Positions 1-8,568 of a stretch of DNA of 64,000 nt are shown one piece after another. The notes below the pieces were generated by a model that was given only the letters and a program-made list of their open reading frames with translations, was not told where the DNA came from and made no database searches. Position 1 is the stretch's first letter, and each line of letters starts with the position of its first letter. The position numbers and the translations under genes were made by a program. Origin of the DNA: Pseudobdellovibrionaceae bacterium (GTDB lineage: Bacteria > Bdellovibrionota > Bdellovibrionia > Bdellovibrionales > Bdellovibrionaceae); contig JAKFYD010000021.1 in assembly GCA_021731025.1 (NCBI GenBank), positions 1-64,000 on the forward strand, written 5' to 3'.

Positions 1-55
1 TAAATTCCCAAATCTCATCGGGAAGACGCCATTGCTTTGAAATCCGTTTCACCAT
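1..55 (-). CDS. IS5-like transposase, N-terminal start only (runs off left edge)
   Basis: On the minus strand an ATG at 55-53 follows a good AAGGAG ribosome site (61-70) and reads MVKRISKQWRLPDEIWEF before leaving the window. The pattern of a Trp followed by LPDEIWE resembles the N-terminal DUF4096-type segment of IS5-group transposases. Only 18 residues are visible, so the family call is inference. It lies beside other transposase remnants, which supports a mobile-element origin. Whether the gene is intact cannot be told from this window. Confidence 0.5.
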   Translation of the reverse strand, partial: MVKRISKQWRLPDEIWEF

Positions 56-122
56 GATGAATCTCCTTGAAGAATCATCATTACAAAATCATATCAAACC
101 TTTGTCCATAGTTTTCGGATAG

Positions 123-416
123 GCTCTAAATCAGGATCCATTTAGTGGTCATTTGTTTGTTTTTATTAACTCGAGAAGATCAGCGATAAAGTGTCTTTAT
201 TACGATGGTACCGGTCTTGTTTTACTTTGTAAGCGGTTAGAAAAAAGTACATTTTCTAGAATTAACCCCATGTTTAAGGGGGAAATTATTCTAACGGCAG
301 CTGAGTTTGCATTATTTTTTGAGGGAGCCGATCTTGAGAAAAGATTTATAGAAAGTCCCAGGGAAATAAATAAAAAATTCCCAATGAGTCAAGAGTTGCA
401 GTCTGTAAGTTTATAA
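123..416 (+). pseudogene. IS66 family accessory protein TnpB (Orf2) remnant
   Basis: The open frame begins right after an in-frame stop at 120-122 and reads DPFSGHLFVFINSRRSAIK, then YYDGTGLVLLCKRLEK and a late LTAAEFALFFEGADL. These are hallmark blocks of the IS66 Orf2 family (PF05717 type). The usual protein is about 115 residues and starts with an extra 15-20 residues that are missing here; a conventional start is absent and only a TTG at 153 is available. I read it as a 5'-truncated fossil. It precedes the tnpC remnant in the same order as in intact IS66 elements. Confidence 0.8.
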
Positions 417-432
417 AACAATCTTTTTATAA

Positions 433-1362
433 ATGAAGCAGCAAAATATTTTTGACCCCATCCCAAGTGAAAAGTTCAGTTTGAACCAGTTGGCAGATGC
501 TATAGAGCCTGCTGTGGATAAAATTTTAGAAAAAGAGATTAAACCCAGTTTTGTTTTGCATGTGGATGACACAAGGCACAGGATGCTTAAAAAACCTGAT
601 CAAAATCATTATCTGTGGGGATTTTCAAATAAAGTGGCCAGTTATTTTGAAGTCCATGGGACTAGGTCTGGGGACGTAATTAGTGAATTATTAAAAGATT
701 CAAAATGTGAATATTTAGTGAGTGACGCCTTTAGCGGGAACAACAAGTCTGTTAAAGATACGAATGAATATCGATTGGAAAATAAATTAAATCTTATTCG
801 GCAAGTGTATTGCAATGCCCATGCAAGGCGAAAGTTCAAAGAGGCCCGGGAAAAGATGATCGATGCACAGGTGTATATCGATCATTATAAAAAGATTTAT
901 CATCTCGAAGGCCAGGCTAAAGAAAAGCCACCGGATGAAGTTTTAGCATTACGCAGTCAGATGCGTCCGTTATTTGAAAAATTAAAATTACTCTGCGAAC
1001 AGAATAGAGATAACTATTCTTCAAAAAGTTCAATTGTCGAAGCCATGAATTATTTTTTAAAAAACTACGACGCCTTAACGAGATTTTTAAATAATCCAAA
1101 TCTTCCGATTGATAATAATCCCCAGGAGCGACTTCTTAGAAATCCTGTGATTGGAAGAAAGACCTGGTATGGAACGCAGACTGAGCGTGGAGCAAAAACA
1201 AATGCGATCATGTTTACGATTGTCGAGAGCTGCAAATTAAACAAAATAAATCCCAGAGAATATTTAAAAAATCTGGTCATAGGTATACTTCATAATAACG
1301 AAGTCATAACACCGAATGAATTCAAGAAGTTGAAAGAATTTAAAGCAAATCCTACGGGGTAA
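433..1362 (+). pseudogene. IS66 family transposase TnpC, N-terminally truncated
   Basis: The frame encodes the DDE catalytic region of IS66 transposases. It shows FVLHVDDTRHRML (first Asp block), YLVSDAFSG (second Asp), CNAHARRKF, and DNNPQERLLR (catalytic Glu), followed by a GRKTWYGTQTERGAKTNA segment and the IS66 C-terminal block. Intact TnpC is roughly 500-550 residues, with an N-terminal helix-turn-helix/zinc-binding region; this version is 309 residues and begins near the catalytic domain. The catalytic residues look preserved, but loss of the DNA-binding half makes activity unlikely. It is directly abutted at about 1363 by a remnant of another transposase. Confidence 0.85.
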
Positions 1363-1366
1363 GCGG

Positions 1367-1750
1367 ATGGGTTACTATTTTGCCCCAGTGCTGAGTGAAA
1401 TTCCTGAATCGGTTAAGATCGATCGAGTGCTTGCAGATGCGGGATATGATGCAGAGAAAAATCATGTGTTTGCAAGAAAAACCCTGAATGTGAGATCTAC
1501 GATTATACCAGCCTTTGCTAGACGAAACAGTGGTCCGATTCCTCAAGGGAAATACCGCAGACAAATGGTGACGAGCTTTAGTAAAAATATTTACAAGCAA
1601 CGCTCGCAAGTGGAGTGTGTTTTTTCAAGAATCAAAAAGCTTTTAAGTCCCGTGGTTAAAGCCAGGAACTGGGGCTCTCAAGAAAGAGAATGTCATCTTA
1701 AGATTTTAACTTTTAACTTGATGCTACTCGCAGGGGCTTTGAAACAATGA
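1367..1750 (+). pseudogene. IS5/IS4-type DDE transposase, C-terminal remnant
   Basis: The 127-residue frame carries VLADAGYDAEKNH (second catalytic Asp block), GKYRRQM, and the YKQRSQVECVFSRIK segment with the catalytic Glu (Y-x2-R-x3-E-x6-K signature), then a leucine-rich C-terminus. This is the C-terminal third of a DDE_Tnp_1-like transposase; the N-terminal part with the first Asp is absent. The frame remains open a little upstream of the ATG at 1367, where it meets the IS66 remnant, so the junction near 1360 probably marks an insertion or deletion boundary. Non-functional by truncation. Confidence 0.75.
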
Positions 1751-1818
1751 TATCTTTTCAACACAGCCCCACGGTGGCAGTGGGAAATAAATCTTCTTAA
1801 GAATTCCCAATTGCCACT

Positions 1819-2775
1819 CTAGTTTTTGTAATATGGATTATTAAAAGTCGGGAATTGATTCATTTCGCTTTGACCAAAATAAATTTTAGCGTAGCTGAAT
1901 TTAATCATTTCCAAAAGAAGCATATCCAACCTTGTCATATTGATAGAAAGTGCTGGTCCTCCGTTAACTGTATCGACATCGACTGTTTTGAGATCTGATT
2001 CACAGGTTTTTACGGAGTGTGCAAACTGTTGATTAATTTGCGTGATAGAAAATGTACTCAACACCTTATCAAGGATCCCAGTTGATCCACTTTGGGTCCG
2101 AGTTGATTTTTTGTTTGCATAATTTGTTTTTACACAATGAGTGACCATGAGCCTTCCAAGAAAGTGAAGCTCAAGAGAGCTTTTAGCGATGTGCAAAATC
2201 TCGGCTTCAGAGAAGCGGTGCCCTTGCTGCATAGCCTTAGACATATAATCTAAAGACTTCGCCGCCATCAATTTCATCAGTAATAGACTATCCATGTTCT
2301 GGGAAATGTAATGAAGAACCTCTCTTCGGAGCTGATCAAATCTTTTATCTTCTTCAAATTTTACCTTTGCGCTCTCTTCGGGATTTCGCACAATCATCTT
2401 AGTAAGATCGTAGGTATAAGACATGCTACCTTTTGACCATCCCATAATTTGTCTCAGACCAGTAAGGCTCATTATATCTGGGACAAAAAAGGAAAGAGGA
2501 TTTAAAAAACTCATCGAAATTTCTTTTCTTCCAGTAATAACTTCGTCAATGATTTTTGTGAACGTATATTCAATCTCTTTAACCACTTGTCCCACTTTCG
2601 CAGATTCATGCAACTCGTTCATTGTCTGTACTGATTGAATATAGGCAGACAAATAATTTTTTTGCTGAGCTAAAGCTTCGACTTCACTAATTCGTGCAAT
2701 ACTCAAATTAGTATTGGCCAATGCAGTCGTTGTTACTAAAGAACTCAATACAATTATTTTTAATAAATTTTTCAT
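1819..2775 (-). CDS. secreted protein of unknown function
   Basis: The 318-residue product begins MKNLLKIIVLSSLVTTTALA, a classical Sec signal peptide with probable cleavage after ALA, so it is predicted to be periplasmic or outer-membrane associated. The rest is largely helical, with two cysteines in the second half (in THCVKT and KTCESD) that could form a disulfide in the periplasm. No family motif is recognised. It is 30 bases downstream of, and co-oriented with, another secreted protein (2806-3825), so the two are probably co-transcribed and may act together. Function unknown. Confidence 0.75.
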   Translation of the reverse strand: MKNLLKIIVLSSLVTTTALANTNLSIARISEVEALAQQKNYLSAYIQSVQTMNELHESAKVGQVVKEIEYTFTKIIDEVITGRKEISMSFLNPLSFFVPDIMSLTGLRQIMGWSKGSMSYTYDLTKMIVRNPEESAKVKFEEDKRFDQLRREVLHYISQNMDSLLLMKLMAAKSLDYMSKAMQQGHRFSEAEILHIAKSSLELHFLGRLMVTHCVKTNYANKKSTRTQSGSTGILDKVLSTFSITQINQQFAHSVKTCESDLKTVDVDTVNGGPALSINMTRLDMLLLEMIKFSYAKIYFGQSEMNQFPTFNNPYYKN

Positions 2776-2805
2776 TTTTTAATTTTCCTTTTTAATTATT
2801 TATTT

Positions 2806-3825
2806 TTATCTGACAGAGCTACAGGCCATCATGGCGTCGTTTAAAGAAATTTCTCTTCTCAAAGTTTTATTCTCATCAATCTGGAAGTTTCGCACACATT
2901 TAGCGTAGGCCGCACCTTTGAGGCATATTTTTTTAACTTGATCATTGGTAAATTGTCTAATCCATGAGTCAACATAAACAGCCTGTCTGGAATAGATGTC
3001 TTGACAGTCCTTAAAGGCACTGCTGGAAATATAAGCCACAGTAGATTTATAGTTATTGAATGATGCAGATTTTAGTTCCTGAGCTTCTGTCTTGAAATTT
3101 TCAGCGTTGGTTTCCAGTTGAGAAGCGACCACATCAGCTACTTCGTGATTAAACATTTCCACTTGCTCTTCTCTTGCCACGTCCGAATCAAAAATTAAAA
3201 AAGCTTCACTTGTTTGCGAATCGCGGATGTACATAGGAATGTGCACCAGTTTGAGCAAATTCACTTTTATTTCAGATTTGTCCACAGTTGATAAGTTTCC
3301 TTTTTGAGCTAAACCCAACAATTTTGCTTTTTGGTAGAGTAGGTTTGCTCGTTTAGTTAGATTCAGTAAATCAAGATAGTAACCACCTTTATGACGTGAA
3401 ACTGTCTGAGCTATTTGGTCCTGTTGCATTTTGCTGAGATCTGTAAATCCCAATGAAAGATCCCGATCTAAAAGTACCTCTTTTACCTTGATGACTTCTG
3501 AATATTTAGCTTTAGGATCGACTCCTGCTTTAATTCTGACATTATCCAAAATGGACTTGGCTTCGCCTAAAGCCTGACCATATTTTTGCTCACTTATAAG
3601 TTGTTCAACTAGCGCAAGCGATTTATTAGTCGATTCAAAAATCTCATTGTACATTTGTTGAGTCGGCGCGTTTGGCATTGCCTCTTGAATAACTTCTTCT
3701 ACCTTCTTTGATGGTTCATTGGCAACTTGCTCTTCATCTGAGCCAAACCACAAAAATCCGGCCTGTGCTGACAGCGATAAAGCTGTAATCATTGTTACCG
3801 TCGAAAATAATAATCCTAGTTTCAT
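2806..3825 (-). CDS. secreted helical protein of unknown function
   Basis: The 339-residue product starts MKLGLLFSTVTMITALSLSAQAG, a signal peptide, with mature protein beginning near the FLWFGSDEEQ segment. The mature chain is mostly charged helix (many K/E/Q), followed by a C-terminal region with four cysteines (KDCQD, KKICLKG, AKCVRN, MACSS) that may form disulfides. The ATG has a weak AAGGAG-like site on the minus strand (about 3831-3837). It is first of a two-gene unit with the 1819-2775 gene. I recognise no family. Confidence 0.75.
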   Translation of the reverse strand: MKLGLLFSTVTMITALSLSAQAGFLWFGSDEEQVANEPSKKVEEVIQEAMPNAPTQQMYNEIFESTNKSLALVEQLISEQKYGQALGEAKSILDNVRIKAGVDPKAKYSEVIKVKEVLLDRDLSLGFTDLSKMQQDQIAQTVSRHKGGYYLDLLNLTKRANLLYQKAKLLGLAQKGNLSTVDKSEIKVNLLKLVHIPMYIRDSQTSEAFLIFDSDVAREEQVEMFNHEVADVVASQLETNAENFKTEAQELKSASFNNYKSTVAYISSSAFKDCQDIYSRQAVYVDSWIRQFTNDQVKKICLKGAAYAKCVRNFQIDENKTLRREISLNDAMMACSSVR

Positions 3826-3901
3826 AAATTCTCCTTACTTGTTATTTAGGCCAAATGACTTGGCGACGGTCTTTTATACTCAGATCCAATAGGTTTTAGA
3901 A

Positions 3902-3915
3902 TGCACAGATGTGCA
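3902..3915. promoter_or_regulatory. perfect inverted repeat upstream of sigma-54 promoter
   Basis: TGCACA-GA-TGTGCA is a perfect 6-bp palindrome with a 2-base spacer, placed about 20 bases upstream of the -24 element of the sigma-54-type promoter at 3933. It could bind a dimeric regulator. The assignment rests on symmetry and position only. Confidence 0.35.
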
Positions 3916-3932
3916 CAACCCGAATTAAAACT

Positions 3933-3950
3933 TTGGCACGAGTATCGCAA
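3933..3950 (+). promoter_or_regulatory. candidate sigma-54 (RpoN) promoter
   Basis: The sequence TTGGCACGAGTATCGCA matches the RpoN consensus TGGCACG-N4-TTGCW, with a perfect -24 half (GG at 3935-3936) and a single change in the -12 half (TCGC for TTGC; GC at 3947-3948), at the obligatory N10 spacing between GG and GC. It points toward the gene at 4066, giving a leader of about 100 nt. The match is strong; use in the cell is inferred. Confidence 0.65.
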
Positions 3951-4065
3951 ACTATTAGTTGGTCGCTGTCAGTGGAAATTTATTCCGCTGGTTGCGAATT
4001 AGACGCAAGCGAGAGCCTAAACTCTAGATGACTGTCTAACTATTTTACACTTAAAGGTATTAATC

Positions 4066-5130
4066 ATGTTTAAAAAGATCTTAGCAATAGCATTTATCCT
4101 ACCTTTAATGACGAGCTCATTTTCACAGGCCGGAGTCATATCTTACGGTCAAACCCTTGAGGCTCTTTGTTTGGATTGCACTGTTTCTGCGTGGGACTAC
4201 TCTATAAGAAATCAAAAGGAAATTCCGGCATATGCTAATCCTAATAATATCCAACCTGCAAAGGAAATTGTCCTCTTTGTACCCCCTGAGTTTAAAAATG
4301 CAGAAATGATTGTTTTGAATAATGCTGTTAATAGAGTCAGTAAGTCGACATTTGCAGAAAAACTTCTAACAAAGATATTAAGAAGAGATAATGGCGAGGA
4401 CTCTTCAATCGTTAATGTGAAACTGTTTTTTGAAATTCCCATAGAGTTTGGGAGAGCAAATTTTAATAAGCCGATGTGGGTTACAGAAAGAGACAGTATC
4501 CACGAACTCTATGGCGCTTTTGATTCAAATGGCGAAAATGGAACTATTGCTTTAAATAATTATCAATATAACGTTAACCTCCCCTACACCTTCATCCATG
4601 AGCTTTTTCATTTGCTAGATGGCAACGAGAAAATTGGCGATCATATAATTGATAATTTTCTGGCTGAATATCGAGCTTTGCTAGCTGAAATCAAGTTTCA
4701 TCAAGAGCACATCAAATACCATGAAGAAAAAAAACAATATTACATGGCATCCAAATGGCATGATCAGTTTTTTGGATATTTTACGAACACTCAAAAAGAA
4801 GCTTTCAAAAAAACCTTAGACTTGTTGTACCCGGAAAACCCTCAGATGAGCGCTATTGATAAGAATAGCTTTCAATTTCTAGTTGAACGATTGGGCTATG
4901 GAAATACCTTAAGTCCCTCGATCAGAGTGGGTTTTACAAATGATCCCCAAATTTTGAAGAGTTTAGCAAAAACTAATAAGGAGAAAAGGGATTACATCGA
5001 AAATTTTTTCGACAAAAGTGAAAATCGAGAGCATTTAAATCCATCATATTTAAATAATATTCGCCCTCAGGGACTTAACAATTTTGAATCCATAGGTGGT
5101 CCGCGGCCCCGAGGAGCTACAGGTGGATAA
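4066..5130 (+). CDS. secreted putative zinc metallopeptidase (HExxH, gluzincin-like)
   Basis: The 354-residue protein has a signal peptide (MFKKILAIAFILPLMTSSFS, cleavage near QAG). At residues 178-182 it has HELFH inside a hydrophobic helix (YTFIHELFHLLDG), the zinc-binding HExxH motif of metallopeptidases. About 19 residues later a Glu in FLAEYRA (residue 201) is well placed as third ligand, as in gluzincins; that part is inference. The overall family is not recognised. The C-terminus is Gly/Pro/Arg-rich. A candidate sigma-54 promoter lies about 110 bases upstream, and the stop overlaps the start of the next gene, so the two are translationally coupled. Confidence 0.7.
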   Translation: MFKKILAIAFILPLMTSSFSQAGVISYGQTLEALCLDCTVSAWDYSIRNQKEIPAYANPNNIQPAKEIVLFVPPEFKNAEMIVLNNAVNRVSKSTFAEKLLTKILRRDNGEDSSIVNVKLFFEIPIEFGRANFNKPMWVTERDSIHELYGAFDSNGENGTIALNNYQYNVNLPYTFIHELFHLLDGNEKIGDHIIDNFLAEYRALLAEIKFHQEHIKYHEEKKQYYMASKWHDQFFGYFTNTQKEAFKKTLDLLYPENPQMSAIDKNSFQFLVERLGYGNTLSPSIRVGFTNDPQILKSLAKTNKEKRDYIENFFDKSENREHLNPSYLNNIRPQGLNNFESIGGPRPRGATGG

Positions 5131-6493
5131 ATCTTCAAGCGCCCTCGCAATCAAAGAAAAAGCATTTAAGCTGGCCGAAAGTGGTCAAACCGCTTTAGCC
5201 TTAAAATTAATTTCAGAGTACTCTTCGACTACGGCAGCAGAGTCCCGAATCGTGGGACATAGCCAAGCTGAAATACTGATATTAGCTGGAAAACCTGAGC
5301 AAGCTTTAGAGATTTTGTTAGCCGTACAGAAAGAACACGGAGATCACGTCGCACTCCTTGGTGAAATAGCGATGTGTTATTATATTTTATCAGATTTTAG
5401 AAATTGGAAATTCACCTTCGAAGATATGAAAAAATCTTATGTCGAGAATAAAGACATATTAGTCTTTGAAAGGCGAATTATGGCAGAATTAAATATTGCA
5501 AAATTCACCGAAGAAGACGGTGAAGTTGCCTTAGCGGCTGCAAGCTATCTGCGCATTATGAAAGAACTCAATCAACGTCACGATTCAAAAAGATTTTTTA
5601 GAGCTATTTCACAAGCCTTAAGAGTTTTAGCAACTTTTAGAATGTCTTCCCAACTTTCAGAAGTTTACCGCGAGATGATTAGTATCGCCGAAAAACAAAT
5701 TGGCCTTAACGCTTATGTCGATGTTCAACAGGCGCTATTGCTTTCTGAACTTGTGCTTGTTGGACCAACAAGTGCCTCTTCACGTTTAATTGAGATATTA
5801 AATAATAAAGATATCTCAATTTTAGATAAACAAACTCTGTACTATGATTTTTTAGAGGAACATCTTCTTCGCGGGTTCGAAATCGAAGAACAAATAAAAG
5901 CCTACGATTCTAATTTTAAAGATCTTAATGTTTTTGAAACTGAAATTCGCAGGCTGACCTTCAGCACAACTGCTGAAATTAACATTGCTGACTTAACAGC
6001 TTTTTCCCGCCAAATGCCCTTAGCTTGTTATATTCGTTTACTGGGAGTATTTATTGCGAATGCTCAAACTCCTCAAGTTCTGGCTGAACTACGTAGCCAG
6101 TTTAAACTTGTGATTTCATCATTGCATTCAGAGTCTCAACAACTTTGGATTTCAAGATACAAAAAGTATTTTGTCGCGAACGATGAAATTGAAATTATTT
6201 ACGACTCGAGAAATAAAACTCTTAAATTTGGCAGCAAGGCCGCTAACCTCAGCCGTCGATCGGGATTCCAGGGACTTGTGGAACTTTTTAATTCATCTTC
6301 ATCTTTGGAAACACAGACTGTAATTCAAAAACTCTGGAATGTTGACTTTGATCCTAATTATTACAAAAGCCTTCGCATGACTGTTCATCGTTTGAACGAA
6401 GTTATTTTTGAACTTACAGGAATTCCCAAGGCTATTGAAATCAACAAACAGAAACTAGAAGTAAAAGGAAAAATGGTATTTAAAATTGTTTAA
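5123..6493 (+). CDS. putative TPR-type regulator with C-terminal winged-helix-like domain
   Basis: I choose GTG at 5123, which overlaps the upstream TAA (5128-5130) and has GAGGAG nine bases before it; a GTG at 5096 lacks this. The protein is about 456 residues. Most of it is alpha-helical, with repeating A/L patterns (KAFKLAESGQTALALKLI, PEQALEILLAVQKEHGD) typical of tetratricopeptide repeats. The last 90 residues (SRRSGFQGLVELFN to VKGKMVFKIV) resemble a winged helix of the type found at the end of SARP/LuxR-like TPR regulators. Function is inferred: possibly a regulator or partner of the coupled HExxH protein. Its stop overlaps the convergent fliW stop at TTAA. Confidence 0.6.
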   Translation: MDKSSSALAIKEKAFKLAESGQTALALKLISEYSSTTAAESRIVGHSQAEILILAGKPEQALEILLAVQKEHGDHVALLGEIAMCYYILSDFRNWKFTFEDMKKSYVENKDILVFERRIMAELNIAKFTEEDGEVALAAASYLRIMKELNQRHDSKRFFRAISQALRVLATFRMSSQLSEVYREMISIAEKQIGLNAYVDVQQALLLSELVLVGPTSASSRLIEILNNKDISILDKQTLYYDFLEEHLLRGFEIEEQIKAYDSNFKDLNVFETEIRRLTFSTTAEINIADLTAFSRQMPLACYIRLLGVFIANAQTPQVLAELRSQFKLVISSLHSESQQLWISRYKKYFVANDEIEIIYDSRNKTLKFGSKAANLSRRSGFQGLVELFNSSSSLETQTVIQKLWNVDFDPNYYKSLRMTVHRLNEVIFELTGIPKAIEINKQKLEVKGKMVFKIV

Positions 6494-7014
6494 GCCTCAA
6501 TCTCACGAACAGGCAGTCTCACCGCCACATCCATCCCTTGCAGTTGATGCTTGATCGACACCGCAGGGTTCGCCACCACTCGCATTTGTAATTTCGAAAA
6601 GATAGGCTCACGGATCGCTAGGTTGTTGTCTTGCAGGACACACTGGCGAGCAATGCGGGCCTCACGATTTACAATGATGGGTGCTTTAAGATTAGCTGTC
6701 ATTTGAGTGGGATCATCAGGAATAGTAACGATGCAGAAGTAACGAGCCTTATCCAGATTTTTCATTTTCATCAGCTCAAGATCATTACGAGATAAATTAA
6801 TTTTAAAAGAGTCTGTAAACAATTCGGGCTCGAGCACAGGGAAAGCAATGTCTAAAGCTTCGCAACTTTGTAACCAAGCAAAAATTTCGTCTGAAGGATC
6901 ATCGAGTAAAATAAATTTACGAAGATCTGAAAAACCTAAAAGGCCTTCAGGAAATGTCAGCACATCTTCTTCTTGAAATTCAACTCGACCGAATCGCGAT
7001 GTTTGAATGATCAC
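6490..7014 (-). CDS. fliW: flagellar assembly factor FliW
   Basis: The 174-residue product has the FliW signature near the N-terminus (TSRFGRVEFQEEDVLTFPEGLLGF), then LQSCEALDIAFPVLEP and the conserved DPTQMTANLKAPIIVN block. FliW binds flagellin and antagonises CsrA, coupling flagellin translation to filament assembly. The AAAGGGGGT ribosome site precedes the ATG at 7014. csrA lies immediately upstream (7157-7405), the expected partner. It is the last gene of the flagellar operon. It is slightly longer than the usual ~150 residues because of a C-terminal tail. Confidence 0.93.
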   Translation of the reverse strand: MIIQTSRFGRVEFQEEDVLTFPEGLLGFSDLRKFILLDDPSDEIFAWLQSCEALDIAFPVLEPELFTDSFKINLSRNDLELMKMKNLDKARYFCIVTIPDDPTQMTANLKAPIIVNREARIARQCVLQDNNLAIREPIFSKLQMRVVANPAVSIKHQLQGMDVAVRLPVREIEA

Positions 7015-7156
7015 AAGACCCCCTTTGTGCTATCAGTGATTAAGACACATGTTTGCGAATTCCCGGTGCATCACTCTTTAAATTTGGACTTAAATCTAAG
7101 GGGACTCAATAAAATTCATGACTTACGCGCTGCACTTTGCTGAGGGCACTTTGTGA

Positions 7157-7405
7157 TTATTCGCTTTTAGCAGGAGCTTTGGTATTTAACAATTTAGCGA
7201 CTGATCGTGATTTATCGGAGCTCACTTGCGCTGATTGTTGATTCTGATCTTGAATCGCCAGATAAACTTCTTCCCGATGGATTTTTGTATCCTTCGGAGC
7301 TTCGATTCCTAATCGAACTTGTTTACCTTTGATTTGAACGATACGGATCTTGATGTGATCATCGATCGCAATGCTTTCGCCTAACTTCCTTGTCAAAACT
7401 AGCAT
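7157..7405 (-). CDS. csrA: carbon storage/translational regulator CsrA
   Basis: [16 protein letters not shown] and [24 protein letters not shown] are textbook CsrA beta-strand blocks, including the RNA-binding LTR near the start and the HREE segment. CsrA dimers bind GGA motifs in mRNA leaders and repress translation, typically of flagellin. The 82-residue length exceeds the common ~61 because of a Ser/Lys-rich C-terminal extension of about 20 residues. It sits between flgL and fliW, the classic arrangement for the FliW-CsrA-flagellin switch. RBS AAGGTGG precedes the ATG. Confidence 0.95.
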   Translation of the reverse strand: MLVLTRKLGESIAIDDHIKIRIVQIKGKQVRLGIEAPKDTKIHREEVYLAIQDQNQQSAQVSSDKSRSVAKLLNTKAPAKSE

Positions 7406-7473
7406 AGTCCACCTTCATGAGAACTGTCTGGTAAGTTCATCGGTCTATTTCAGCGGAACTGTAGGTATAATTT

Positions 7474-8556
7474 CTATCTTAAAAAGTCAAGGAGGCTAGG
7501 TTGAATCATTTTCCCCGAAGTATCCAGTGTGGCCTTCAGAGCACTATCCGCTTTATTGATATCACTCACCAATTGGAAAATATCGGCGTCTTCCAACTGC
7601 GATGCCGCGATTTTATTGTCAACAATGGCCTTTTGGAGGGTATCGGTCACGTTGGTCACGGCCATTATCCTTGATCCTACTTCAGCTCGAGTCATTACCA
7701 CCTGTGAAATGGCCTGATCTAAGAAGTCCAATGCACTTTGCACCCCGACTTTGTCATTGGTCCGCAAAGACACTTCGAGACCCTTTAAGGTCTGAAAAAT
7801 ATTCACGCCACGTTCTTTAGTCACCGGGTCTAAAGACCCCATTTGTTCGGGTCTTAAGGCCGATGCAGGTCCTCGAGTCTCGAGAGCGTTCTCTTGGATT
7901 TGATTCTGCACATCTCGGGATTCTTGCTCTTTGCGACGAACATCCTGAAGCTCGTCGACATCACGAGGGTTCAAAACACCGGGACGAGCCATTCCATCTT
8001 CATTTAATCCTACACCTTGAAAAACTTTGCTTCCAGGGATGTTCATCGACACAAAAGAGTCTTTGTGCGTTTGAATTTTCATATCACCATCGTCGCCCGC
8101 GTATTCGCCGTTGCGATCAAATGGCTGTGTCTGAGTTTTAAAACCTCCGAAAATAAAGCGTTCGCCCAACTTTCGATTTCCAATGTTCACAGACTGTTGA
8201 AACATCTGCGCAACCTCTTCGGCTGTGGCACGACGGCTTTCGGTGTTGGCACCGGCATCGCTGGCTTGGCTGATCGCTAATTCTTTGGCCCGGATTAAAA
8301 GTTCTGAAAGCTCACCCAAAGATTGATCTGAAAACTCTAAAAATGATTTTGCGGAATTAATATTTTTAACGAACTGATTGTTGCCGCGCTCTTCAGTACG
8401 CACAGATAAAACACGCGCAGCCCCCAGCGGATCGTCAGAAGGTTTGTTGATTTTCTTCTGACTCGCAGCTTGGTTCTGCAATTCCGACATATCACCGCGG
8501 TTTTTGCTGATGTTCTTATTCACCTGGTTGAATTGCATTTTATCTGCGATTCTCAC
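7474..8556 (-). CDS. flgL: flagellar hook-filament junction protein FlgL (HAP3)
   Basis: The 360-residue product has the flagellin-like N-terminal helix (MRIADKMQFNQVNKNISKN, followed by KINKPSDDPLGAARVLSVR) and a C-terminal helix with LEDADIFQLVSDINKADSALKATL. That is the HAP3/FlgL pattern in which both termini form the D0/D1 coiled coil. It joins the hook to the filament outside the cell. The middle contains GERFIFGGFKTQTQPFD, typical of FlgL. It follows flgK by 12 bases and precedes csrA, consistent with one transcript. Confidence 0.93.
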   Translation of the reverse strand: MRIADKMQFNQVNKNISKNRGDMSELQNQAASQKKINKPSDDPLGAARVLSVRTEERGNNQFVKNINSAKSFLEFSDQSLGELSELLIRAKELAISQASDAGANTESRRATAEEVAQMFQQSVNIGNRKLGERFIFGGFKTQTQPFDRNGEYAGDDGDMKIQTHKDSFVSMNIPGSKVFQGVGLNEDGMARPGVLNPRDVDELQDVRRKEQESRDVQNQIQENALETRGPASALRPEQMGSLDPVTKERGVNIFQTLKGLEVSLRTNDKVGVQSALDFLDQAISQVVMTRAEVGSRIMAVTNVTDTLQKAIVDNKIAASQLEDADIFQLVSDINKADSALKATLDTSGKMIQPSLLDFLR

Positions 8557-8568
8557 GTCACATCACCT

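Noticed and set aside
1359-1366. GTAAGCGG at the end of the tnpC remnant, resembling an IS66 terminal repeat
   Set aside because: Orientation is that of a left end, not a right end, and it overlaps the stop codon; no partner repeat found.
7015-7156. GCACTTTG direct repeats between csrA and fliW
   Set aside because: 8-base repeats are short, and no structural or promoter context supports a function.
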